Positions 1 through 5,371 are shown, counted from the stretch's first letter. The stretch is DNA of 5,793 bases from Campylobacteraceae bacterium (GCA_027022775.1 JALVXO010000278.1:1-5793); one strand, 5' to 3'. Numbers and translations are program-made. Notes: generated by a model not told the origin, from the sequence alone.

Positions 1-277
1 GACAAAATGCGAATGGGATTTTAGAGACAGAAAATTTGCGCGCTGGGCAGATGAGAATATCGGCAAAGAGTTTAAAGCCGAAATTACCGAAATAGATATA
101 GAAGACACAAACAAAGGTGCAAAAGCCAAACTGATAGAGGGCGCAGCAAGAGGGGCGATTGTAAATCTTAAGGCTTATAATTCAAATCTTTTTGATAAAA
201 TAGTATTAAGAATTACCCATGCCGATTTGGAAAAACCGGAAATTTTAGCGCAAGAGGTTTGTAAAACAGATGTATAG
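1..277 (+). CDS. rnr: Ribonuclease R-type exoribonuclease (RNB family), C-terminal end only
   Basis: This is the last 91 codons of a gene that enters from the left edge; complete codons begin at base 2 and the TAG stop is at 275-277. The peptide opens with a 'WDFRDRKFARWA' stretch, followed by a short beta-rich S1/OB-like segment (IGKEFKAEITEID, then GAIVNLKAY and LFDKIVLRITHADL). From memory, this matches the tail of the shortened RNase R/VacB-like proteins of Campylobacterota, which are 3'-to-5' exoribonucleases acting on structured RNA in the cytoplasm. The catalytic RNB domain lies outside the window, so activity cannot be judged. The stop overlaps the holA start by 8 bp, which suggests translational coupling and a shared transcript. 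In known Campylobacter genomes an RNB-family gene also precedes the delta-subunit gene. The family call is fairly safe, but RNase R versus another RNB member is less certain. Confidence 0.7.
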   Translation, partial: TKCEWDFRDRKFARWADENIGKEFKAEITEIDIEDTNKGAKAKLIEGAARGAIVNLKAYNSNLFDKIVLRITHADLEKPEILAQEVCKTDV

Positions 278-1247
278 AAACGAATTTGAAAAAGAGCTGC
301 AAAAAGGCTTGCCGCGCTGCGTGCTGCTTTACGGCGAAAATGAATTTTTTTTTGATTACTATAGCGCTTTGTATAAAGAGAAATTGAACGCCCAAGAGGA
401 GCATCTGGCGCACTTTTTTGACGAATACAGTTTTGAGCAGGCAAAAGCTTATCTTTCGCAAGGGTCGCTCTTTGGCGGGGTGAACCTTTATATTTTACGC
501 ACCGATAAAAAGTTGCCAAAAAAAGAGCTGGAGTTTTTAATAGATTCGGTTAAAAAAAATCCAAGCAATTACTTTTTGTATATTTACGAGGGCGGCAGCT
601 CCAACGCAAGAAGTTTGCAAACCCCGTTTAGCCCAAAAAACGGCGCTTTGTGGGTGCGCTTTTTTGAACCAAATTTAAAAGAGGCAAGCGAATACGCCAA
701 CAGGCGCGCCAGGGAAATCGGGCTTAATATCACTCCGTATGCGGTAAACCACCTGGTAAATCTGCTTAATTTTAATATGGCGCTGATAGATAAAGAGCTT
801 GAGAAACTTTCGATTTTAGATGAAGCGATAGAGACAAAGCAGATAGACGCCCTGGTTTACTCTACCGCGCCGCTTGCGGTTGAGAAGATGATAATTTCGC
901 TATTTAAAAAAGAGGATATTACGCAGACTTTAAAGAAAATTATAGAGCTTGGCGAAGATGAGTTTTCGATTTTAAGGGCAATCCAGCGTTTTTTGCAGCA
1001 GCTTTTTCTGTTTCATGCATACATTAAACTGCACGGCGCTCCAAACTCTAAAGAGATTTTAGGCTACCAGCTGCCAAAGTTCATAGAACAAGAGCGCGCC
1101 TCGCTGGCAATAAGAATAAAATCCTCCACCCTGCTAAAAATTTACCAAGAGTTGCTGGAAATCGAACTAAAAATCAAAACCAGCTCGCCAATGAATAAAG
1201 AGTCGCTTCTTTTTGGCGCATTGGGGAAGATTAGGCAGATGCTTTGA
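270..1247 (+). CDS. holA: DNA polymerase III subunit delta (clamp loader)
   Basis: A 325-residue protein of the usual HolA length. Delta is the clamp-loader subunit that opens the beta sliding clamp during replication in the cytoplasm. Visible family marks are the N-terminal 'LLYGENEFF' strand-loop (residues 19-27), which sits where a Walker A motif lies in true AAA+ ATPases but lacks GKT, as expected for non-hydrolysing delta. There is also 'SLFGGVNLYIL' (66-76), the helical lid-like segment 'FEPNLKEASEYANRRA' (132-147), and 'NFNMALIDKELEKLSIL' (167-183). A long all-helical C-terminal domain (about 200-325) is the collar region. The ATG at 270 lies inside the upstream RNase gene's end, with AGAGG at 253-257 as a rather distant ribosome binding site. 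No terminator is visible after the stop at 1245-1247. Arginine and leucine codons include many CGC and CTG, unlike the ribosomal protein genes that follow. Campylobacterota HolA proteins are divergent, but the context supports the call. Confidence 0.88.
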   Translation: MYRNEFEKELQKGLPRCVLLYGENEFFFDYYSALYKEKLNAQEEHLAHFFDEYSFEQAKAYLSQGSLFGGVNLYILRTDKKLPKKELEFLIDSVKKNPSNYFLYIYEGGSSNARSLQTPFSPKNGALWVRFFEPNLKEASEYANRRAREIGLNITPYAVNHLVNLLNFNMALIDKELEKLSILDEAIETKQIDALVYSTAPLAVEKMIISLFKKEDITQTLKKIIELGEDEFSILRAIQRFLQQLFLFHAYIKLHGAPNSKEILGYQLPKFIEQERASLAIRIKSSTLLKIYQELLEIELKIKTSSPMNKESLLFGALGKIRQML

Positions 1248-1284
1248 AATTTAATTCCAACCACATAATTTAAGCTTGTTTAGA

Positions 1285-1290
1285 TATAAT
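1285..1290 (+). promoter_or_regulatory. Sigma-70-type promoter of the rpsF-ssb-rpsR operon (-10 box)
   Basis: A perfect TATAAT lies in the context TTTAGATATAATTACG in the 111-bp gap between holA and rpsF. No good -35 hexamer is seen at the expected spacing (1262-1267 reads CACATA). This is typical of Campylobacterota sigma-70 promoters, which rely on the -10 box and A/T-rich upstream sequence. Transcription would start near 1297, giving a leader of about 60 nt before the rpsF ATG at 1359. The leader holds a small G/C-rich hairpin candidate (CTCGCA at 1311-1316 with TGC-G-GAG at 1324-1330). Confidence 0.65.
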
Positions 1291-1348
1291 TACGCTTCAA
1301 AAAATTCTTTCTCGCAACGCAAATGCGGAGCGGGATAAAAGCCAAAAG

Positions 1349-1355
1349 AAGGAAG
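1349..1355 (+). promoter_or_regulatory. Ribosome binding site that fixes the rpsF start
   Basis: AAGGAAG at 1349-1355 stands just ahead of the ATG at 1359; counting from the AGGA core (1350-1353) the spacing is 5 nt. An earlier in-frame ATG at 1323 would add a basic 12-residue leader (MRSGIKAKRRKK) that S6 proteins do not have, and it has no comparable site upstream. The start at 1359 is therefore preferred. Confidence 0.75.
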
Positions 1356-1358
1356 AAA

Positions 1359-1733
1359 ATGAATTGTTACGAGACACTTTTTATTCTTAAGCCTACGCTT
1401 ACAGAAGAGGAGACTGCAGCTCAAATCGATGCAGTAAAAAGCAGTATTGCAGAACAAGGCGGTGAAGTTGCTGCTGTTAACGATTTAGGTATGCGCAAAC
1501 TTGCTTATGAAATTGACAAAAATGCCCGCGGTTACTACACAGTGGTTTATCACAAATCTCCAGCTTCTTCAATTGCAGAGATTGAGAGAAGATTAAGATA
1601 CAATGAAAATGTATTAAAATTCTTAACTATCAGATACAGAAACAAAAAAGAGATTGCTCAATTTGAAAAGCAGGTTGCAGCTTGCAACGGCTCTAAAGAG
1701 GAGAGTAAAGAAGAGGCTTCGGCAGAAGCGTAA
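1359..1733 (+). CDS. rpsF: 30S ribosomal protein S6
   Basis: A 124-residue protein of normal S6 length. S6 binds S18 as a heterodimer on the central domain (platform) of 16S rRNA in the small subunit. The N-terminal strand 'MNCYETLFILKPTL', the 'GMRKLAYEI' strand (44-52), 'GYYTVVYH' (58-65) and 'IERRLRYNENVLKFLTIR' (75-92) are the signature parts of the S6 ferredoxin-like fold. The tail from about residue 112 is acidic and disordered (SKEESKEEASAEA). Glu-rich S6 tails of this kind are glutamylated by RimK in E. coli, but whether that happens here is unknown. It is first in a three-gene operon with ssb 17 bp downstream and rpsR after that. Transcription comes from the promoter near 1285-1290. 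In other bacteria the S6:S18 complex represses this operon by binding its leader, but the CCG element that it recognises is not seen in this leader. Confidence 0.97.
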   Translation: MNCYETLFILKPTLTEEETAAQIDAVKSSIAEQGGEVAAVNDLGMRKLAYEIDKNARGYYTVVYHKSPASSIAEIERRLRYNENVLKFLTIRYRNKKEIAQFEKQVAACNGSKEESKEEASAEA

Positions 1734-1737
1734 CTTT

Positions 1738-1751
1738 TAAAGGATCCTTTA
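1738..1751. repeat. 14-bp perfect palindrome over the ssb ribosome binding site
   Basis: TAAAGGATCCTTTA is a perfect palindrome that covers the ssb ribosome binding site (AAAGGA, 1739-1744) and reaches the A of the ssb start codon at 1751. As RNA it could form a 5-bp stem with a GATC loop, hiding the Shine-Dalgarno sequence until a ribosome leaving rpsF (stop at 1731-1733) opens it. The stem is short and mostly A-U, so a real effect is uncertain and chance is a fair alternative. Confidence 0.5.
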
Positions 1752-2248
1752 TGTACAACAAAGTAATTTTGGTGGGAAACTTAACCAGAGATGTTGAGAT
1801 AAGATACTCAAGCAGTGGAACCGCTATCGGAAAAGTCGGTATTGCGACAAACAGACGCTTTAAAAGCGCCACTGGAGAGTTAAGGGATGAAACAATGTTC
1901 ATCGATTTGACATTCTTTGGAAGAACCGCCGAAATTGCAAATCAATATTTGCATAAAGGAAGCAAAGTATTGGTAGAAGGAAGATTGATATTAGAACAGT
2001 GGGTTGCTCAAGACGGCACAAAAAGAAGCCGCCATTCGGTAACTGTTGAGAATCTGCAGATGCTAGATACTAAAGCTGACAGCGCACAAAACAGCCAATA
2101 TAACAGCGGCTATAATGCAGCACCTGCGCAACAGTCTGGCTATTCACAGCCTCAGCCTCAAACACCGATGCAGAATGCGGCGCCTCAAATGCCTAAAGAG
2201 CCGGAAATTCCAGAAATTGACATTGATGAAGATGAAATACCATTTTAA
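1751..2248 (+). CDS. ssb: Single-stranded DNA-binding protein SSB
   Basis: A 165-residue bacterial SSB. It coats single-stranded DNA during replication, repair and recombination, normally as a homotetramer. The OB fold occupies residues 1-107 and shows 'MYNKVILVGNLTRD' at the start, 'FIDLTFFGRTAEIANQYLHKGSKV' in the middle (50-73), and 'VEGRLILEQW' (75-84), with the aromatic residues F55/F56 and W84 expected at the DNA-binding surface. A flexible linker of Gln, Pro, Asn, Tyr and Ala follows (about 108-148). It ends in an acidic tip, 'EIDIDEDEIPF' (155-165), the conserved peptide that recruits DNA-repair and replication partners. The ATG at 1751 is preceded by AAAGGA within a palindrome. The gene lies between rpsF and rpsR, an arrangement common across bacteria, and is probably mostly expressed from the rpsF promoter. 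Confidence 0.97.
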   Translation: MYNKVILVGNLTRDVEIRYSSSGTAIGKVGIATNRRFKSATGELRDETMFIDLTFFGRTAEIANQYLHKGSKVLVEGRLILEQWVAQDGTKRSRHSVTVENLQMLDTKADSAQNSQYNSGYNAAPAQQSGYSQPQPQTPMQNAAPQMPKEPEIPEIDIDEDEIPF

Positions 2249-2264
2249 TTAGGAGAAAAAGCAA

Positions 2265-2528
2265 ATGGCTGAAAAAAGAAAATTCAAAAAAAGATTTTGC
2301 AGATACTGTCAAGCTAAAGTTGATTTTATCGATTACAAAGATTTAAACCAGTTAAAATACAGCTTGAGCGAAAGATATAAAATTATGCCTCGCAGACTTA
2401 CAGGCAACTGCAAAAAACACCAAGATATGGTTAGCGAAGCTATCAAAAGAGCTAGACAAGCTGCATTTATCCCATACATTGTAGATAGAAAAAGAGTTAT
2501 TGCTAATCCGTTTGAATTAATTAAATAA
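2265..2528 (+). CDS. rpsR: 30S ribosomal protein S18, form with four metal-ligand residues
   Basis: An 87-residue S18, the partner of S6 on the 30S platform. Signature stretches are 'VDFIDYKDLNQLKYSLSERYKIMPRRLTG' (19-47, read in parts) and 'AIKRARQAAFIPYIVD' (59-74). The four residues C12, C15, C49 and H52 form a C-x2-C ... C-x2-H set that could bind zinc, as in the 'C+' versions of bacterial S18. As far as I recall, Campylobacter jejuni S18 lacks part of this set, so this organism probably keeps the ancestral form. The ATG at 2265 has a strong AGGAG at 2251-2255 and follows the ssb stop by 16 bp. The gene ends the operon and is followed at once by an intrinsic terminator. Confidence 0.97.
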   Translation: MAEKRKFKKRFCRYCQAKVDFIDYKDLNQLKYSLSERYKIMPRRLTGNCKKHQDMVSEAIKRARQAAFIPYIVDRKRVIANPFELIK

Positions 2529-2533
2529 CTTCC

Positions 2534-2574
2534 AATTTATTCCCAATTCTCTGGGAATAAATTTTAATTCTTTT
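2534..2574 (+). terminator. Rho-independent terminator after rpsR
   Basis: A perfect 12-bp stem (AATTTATTCCCA at 2534-2545 with TGGGAATAAATT at 2552-2563) encloses a 6-nt loop and is followed by a T-rich run (TTAATTCTTTT, 2564-2574). It begins 5 bp after the rpsR stop. The stem is symmetric, so it may also stop transcripts arriving from the convergent minus-strand gene ending at 2609, though there is no good T run on that side. Confidence 0.88.
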
Positions 2575-2608
2575 ACTGTAAAACTATATAATCTTTTTAA
2601 AATAAAAT

Positions 2609-3235
2609 TTAATCTTTTCTGCTTGTGCTCACTTTGCCTTGTGCAACTTTTTTAGAAAACTCTGTCTCTTCTCCGGCTGCTAATTTTTTTGCCTGTCCGA
2701 TCCAGTCTTCTCTTATGATTCTGCCAGAAAAAGCCAGATGGGCATCTAACCATTTTATCTCCTCTTCTGTCCAAGCAGCAATCTGTTCAAAATGGTAAAT
2801 CCCTAAACTGTGCAGCTTTTCTTCTATTTTAAAGCCTATGCCTTTTATTCTGCATAAATTATCCGGTTTTCCATTTTTAGGTCCGCTTAAGGTTAGAGGT
2901 TTTTTACCTTCATCTTTATTTTCTTCTTTTTCGTTTGATTCTTCCTGCAGGCCATTTTCTGCTTGGACTGCTGTATCATTTAACGGTATATAATCACTCT
3001 TTTCAAAACCGCTATCCTCTTTTTTATCTTCTTTTAAAACTTTTAAATCATCATCTACATCTCTGTTTAACAGACCGTTAGATACTATATACTCATTTTC
3101 ACAATAACTGTTTTTCTGGTAAATATTGCTTTCGCTCTGCTTTTTACAAGAGAGTTTGCCAAACAGAAAACCGATAATTACGCCAATTAGTGCAATTAGT
3201 ATTAAAAGTAAAGCGATTTGGAGTGCAGTAATCAT
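2609..3235 (-). CDS. Membrane-anchored protein with C-terminal helix-hairpin-helix (COG3743/H3TH-like) domain, function unknown
   Basis: A 208-residue protein in three parts. Residues 4-26 are a single hydrophobic helix with no positive charge before it and 'KLSCKK' after it, so the bulk should lie in the cytoplasm. The cysteine does not fit a lipobox because Lys stands at -3. Residues about 31-122 are a low-complexity, highly charged Glu/Lys/Asp/Asn linker. Residues about 125-188 are a compact domain: 'DNLCRIKGIG' (125-134), 'LGIYHFEQIAAW' (144-155), 'GRIIREDWIGQAKKLAAG' (171-188). This resembles the COG3743 helix-hairpin-helix/helix-3-turn-helix module that also occurs as tails on NuoE- and L21-type proteins and in small membrane proteins. 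Despite the 'predicted 5' DNA nuclease' label sometimes given to that family, no nuclease active site is visible. The start at 3235 has AAGGAG (3241-3246 on the minus strand) 5 nt away. It is transcribed alone, convergent with rpsR and divergent from lpxL. Confidence 0.85.
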   Translation of the reverse strand: MITALQIALLLILIALIGVIIGFLFGKLSCKKQSESNIYQKNSYCENEYIVSNGLLNRDVDDDLKVLKEDKKEDSGFEKSDYIPLNDTAVQAENGLQEESNEKEENKDEGKKPLTLSGPKNGKPDNLCRIKGIGFKIEEKLHSLGIYHFEQIAAWTEEEIKWLDAHLAFSGRIIREDWIGQAKKLAAGEETEFSKKVAQGKVSTSRKD

Positions 3236-3258
3236 TTTTGCTCCTTGAAAATCAAACT

Positions 3259-3264
3259 ATTATA
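3259..3264 (-). promoter_or_regulatory. Candidate -10 box for the minus-strand HhH membrane protein gene
   Basis: Read on the minus strand, TTTATATAATAG contains a perfect TATAAT at 3264-3259. The start would be near 3252, giving a leader of only about 17 nt before the ATG at 3235, with AAGGAG inside it. No -35 hexamer is evident. The surrounding DNA is so A/T-rich that chance matches are common. Confidence 0.45.
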
Positions 3265-3304
3265 TAAAGAATATCATATTTTTTTTAAAATAAATACCTA
3301 ATTA

Positions 3305-3333
3305 TGTTAAAAAATAAAATTATTTGTTAAAAA
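3305..3333 (+). repeat. Two TGTTAAAAA direct repeats in the divergent intergenic region
   Basis: TGTTAAAAA occurs at 3305-3313 and again at 3325-3333, exactly 20 bp apart, about two helical turns. Between them lies a small A/T palindrome (AAATAA-AA-TTATTT, 3312-3325). They sit midway between the two divergent promoters (3259-3264 minus, 3399-3404 plus), where a shared regulator could bind. In DNA this A/T-rich the repeat may be accidental. I see no gene, RNA or other structure in the rest of the 190-bp region 3236-3425. Confidence 0.3.
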
Positions 3334-3398
3334 GTGATGTTTTTATAAAATAAAAAGATTAAAATATAAATTTAATATAAAAAATCTGAAATTGATTA

Positions 3399-3404
3399 TA
3401 TAAT
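3399..3404 (+). promoter_or_regulatory. Candidate promoter of the lpxL-mltG operon (-10 box)
   Basis: TATAAT in the context GATTATATAATACTC lies 21 bp before the lpxL ATG. Transcription would begin near 3411, leaving a leader of about 15 nt that contains the AAAGG (3414-3418) ribosome binding site. The upstream region is A/T-rich without a clear -35 box, as at the rpsF promoter. Confidence 0.6.
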
Positions 3405-3425
3405 ACTCTCAAAAAAGGTAATTTT

Positions 3426-4310
3426 ATGAAAGAAAAAAGTGCAAAACTTTTTTTTAAACTTTTAAAAGTGTTATCTTACATACTGCCGCCTTTTTTAAAA
3501 GATAAAATTGCAAAATTTATCGCTTACACTTTTTACCGCTTCCACAAACGCTATTATAAAGTTGCAAAAGTTAATCTGGATTTTATTTATGGAGACAGTT
3601 TAAGCAGCAGCCAAAAAGAAGAGATAATAAAAGGGGTATTTTTAAATTTAGCTTACAATTTAGGCAGTCTTATTGAGAATCAAAATATAAAAAAAGATAA
3701 ACTGTTAAAAAAAGTGACATTTAAAAATGAGAAAATTCTACTAAATGCAATAAAACAGCAAAGACCGGTAGTATTAATTACTGCACACCAAAGTAATTGG
3801 GAAATTCTATCTTTGGCAATTTCTGCAAAATTTAAGCCTTTGGTAATTGTTGGGAGGCCGCTAAAACAAGAGTGGCTTAACAGTGCTTTAAAAAACAGCA
3901 GGGAACAGTTTGGAACAAAACTGATAAGCAAAAAAGGCGGTATGCGTGCTATGCTTAAAGTTGCAAAAGAGAAAAAAATTTTAGGCTTGCTGGTAGATCA
4001 AAATCTGCCGGGAGAGAGTGTTGAGTTTTTTGGCAAAAAAGCCAGCCATACAACAGCAGCTGCACTATTAGCCAGAAAATACAATGCAATTGTTATACCA
4101 TGTTTTACAAAAAGAGTAGGCTTTGAAAAGTACGAAGCTGTTTTTTGCAAACCTATTGAAATTGAAAAAAGTAATGATTTTATGAAAGATATATTGATTC
4201 ACACTCAAAAACAGGCTAAAATTACAGAAGAGTTTATTAGAAAAAATCCGCATGAGTGGCTGTGGATACATAGAAGATGGAAAAAGTTTTATCCTGAAAT
4301 TTACAAATAA
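3426..4310 (+). CDS. lpxL: Late lipid A acyltransferase, LpxL/HtrB family
   Basis: A 294-residue protein of the LpxL/LpxM/LpxP (HtrB/MsbB) family. These inner-membrane enzymes transfer a fatty acyl chain from acyl-ACP to the hydroxyacyl chains of Kdo-lipid A on the cytoplasmic face. The catalytic H-x4-D/E motif is present as 'TAHQSNWEIL', with H121 and E126. Further family marks are 'IVGRPLKQEW' (141-150), 'GLLVDQNLPG' (187-196), 'VEFFGKKASHTTAAA' (199-213), and the C-terminal 'EWLWIHRRWK' (277-286). The basic, hydrophobic N terminus (about 5-38) probably anchors it to the membrane. The ATG at 3426 has AAAGG at 3414-3418. mltG follows after 12 bp, so the two envelope genes are probably cotranscribed. 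Whether the product is a lauroyl or other chain length cannot be read from sequence. The A/T content is much higher than in holA or trpB. Confidence 0.9.
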   Translation: MKEKSAKLFFKLLKVLSYILPPFLKDKIAKFIAYTFYRFHKRYYKVAKVNLDFIYGDSLSSSQKEEIIKGVFLNLAYNLGSLIENQNIKKDKLLKKVTFKNEKILLNAIKQQRPVVLITAHQSNWEILSLAISAKFKPLVIVGRPLKQEWLNSALKNSREQFGTKLISKKGGMRAMLKVAKEKKILGLLVDQNLPGESVEFFGKKASHTTAAALLARKYNAIVIPCFTKRVGFEKYEAVFCKPIEIEKSNDFMKDILIHTQKQAKITEEFIRKNPHEWLWIHRRWKKFYPEIYK

Positions 4311-4325
4311 GGGGCAGTAGTTTTG
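4309..4325 (+). promoter_or_regulatory. Ribosome binding site and TTG start codon of mltG
   Basis: AAGGGG (4309-4314) overlaps the lpxL stop (TAA, 4308-4310) and stands 8 nt before a TTG at 4323. The mltG frame is the same as the lpxL frame, so the lpxL stop is the nearest upstream in-frame stop, and no ATG or GTG lies between. Starting at the TTG gives an intact N-terminal membrane helix; any later start would cut it. Confidence 0.75.
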
Positions 4326-5357
4326 AGAATTTTTTTAAAAATTGTTCTTCTGTTTATAATTTCTCTTTTGATTTATCTATTAATTCCGTATAAAAGTGAT
4401 AAATTGGTCTACATACCAAATATTAAAGAACAAAACTATGAAACCGCTTTAAAACTTCAAAACATTCCCCTTAATAAATATGATTTGTTAATTTTAAACC
4501 TTTATAATATAAAACCGGGCTGGGTAAGGGTAAGCAGCAATACAAATAAATTAAAACTGTTTAAAGAGTTATTGGAAAGAAAAAGGGAGAAAACCCGTAA
4601 AATTGTTGTTTATGGGGGTGACAGCCTATTATATGTTTCTAAAAAAATAGCAAAATTAACCAATTTAAACAGTACAGTTTTATTAAACTATTTTAAAACA
4701 CTCTCTCAATACCATGATGCAATTTTAGCAGGAAAATATGATATACCTTATAATGCTACAGAAAGAAGCATAGCGGCTTATATTTTATACAAGAGCGACA
4801 GTTTTTATAAAAAATTGGCAAATAATAAAAAAATTAAAGTTAACTCTAAAAAGTTTAAAGAGAAATTGATTATTGCTTCTATCATAGAAAAAGAGACACA
4901 AAATTACAAAGAGATGCCTATAATTGCTTCTGTTATTTACAACCGCTTAAAAAAAGGAATAAAACTGCAAATTGATGCAACATTGAATTATGGAAAGAAC
5001 AGCCATAAAATTGTTACTCCGCAATTAATAAAAAAAGACAAAAGCAAATTTAACACATATAAACATAAAGGATTACCCCCAAAACCCATTGGAACTGTTT
5101 CTAAAGCTGCAGTAATCTCTGCATTTAAACCCGCAATAACCGAATATTTATATTTCGTAAAAAGACCAAAAGGCGGACATATTTTTAGTAAAGAGTATAA
5201 AGAACATATAGCAAAAGTTAAAGTTTACAAAAAAGATTTGGAGAAAAAAAGATTAAAAAAATTAACTAAACTTGTTTTAAAAAATTTGAAAATAAAATTC
5301 CCTCAGCTTATTCCAAAGTTTAAAATTGTAAATTTTAAATACAGAAATAAAAAATAA
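4323..5357 (+). CDS. mltG: Endolytic murein transglycosylase MltG (YceG-like)
   Basis: A 344-residue inner-membrane enzyme that cleaves nascent glycan strands of peptidoglycan in the periplasm, thought to set strand length. Residues 4-22 form the single N-terminal membrane helix, with Arg2 and Lys6 on the cytoplasmic side. The segment 'KIVVYGGDSLLYVSKKIAKLTNLN' (93-116, read in parts) resembles the LysM-like subdomain. The catalytic core carries 'IIASIIEKET' (183-192), with E189 as the expected catalytic glutamate, then 'VIYNRLKKGIKLQIDATLNYG' (204-224, read in parts), 'FNTYKHKGLPPKPIGTVS' (243-260) and 'YLYFVKRPKGGHIFS' (275-289). After residue 300, where the E. coli protein ends, a tail of about 44 residues rich in Lys and Leu continues. 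The gene starts with TTG and lies 12 bp after lpxL. Base composition is extremely A/T-rich, with many AAA/TTA codons. Confidence 0.93.
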   Translation: MRIFLKIVLLFIISLLIYLLIPYKSDKLVYIPNIKEQNYETALKLQNIPLNKYDLLILNLYNIKPGWVRVSSNTNKLKLFKELLERKREKTRKIVVYGGDSLLYVSKKIAKLTNLNSTVLLNYFKTLSQYHDAILAGKYDIPYNATERSIAAYILYKSDSFYKKLANNKKIKVNSKKFKEKLIIASIIEKETQNYKEMPIIASVIYNRLKKGIKLQIDATLNYGKNSHKIVTPQLIKKDKSKFNTYKHKGLPPKPIGTVSKAAVISAFKPAITEYLYFVKRPKGGHIFSKEYKEHIAKVKVYKKDLEKKRLKKLTKLVLKNLKIKFPQLIPKFKIVNFKYRNKK

Positions 5358-5371
5358 TTTAAAAGTAACCC

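Noticed and set aside
175..519. Minus-strand open frames of 114 and 82 codons across the rnr/holA junction
   Set aside because: They lie antisense to two well-supported coding regions, show no recognisable domain, and have no ribosome binding site of note.
1323..1358. Upstream in-frame ATG that would extend S6 by 12 basic residues
   Set aside because: S6 proteins start at the MNCYETLFIL-type strand, and a good ribosome binding site (AAGGAAG) directly precedes 1359, so the extension is leader RNA, not protein.
1693..1902. Minus-strand 69-codon open frame over the rpsF/ssb junction
   Set aside because: Antisense to the conserved OB fold of ssb, with no family features.
3116..3235. Lipoprotein signal for the HhH membrane protein at the LSC after the hydrophobic segment
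   Set aside because: The position three before the cysteine is Lys rather than Leu/Val/Ile, and the cysteine lies after a long uninterrupted hydrophobic helix, so a plain membrane anchor fits better.
3236..3425. Small RNA, CRISPR-like repeat or mobile-element remnant in the divergent intergenic region
   Set aside because: Only A/T-rich runs, two candidate -10 boxes and one short direct repeat are visible; there is no regular repeat-spacer pattern, terminal inverted repeat or strong hairpin.
3680..4271. Minus-strand open frames (83 and 67 codons) within lpxL
   Set aside because: Hydrophobic, Phe/Leu-rich translations are expected from the complement of an AAA/GAA-rich gene; no independent support.
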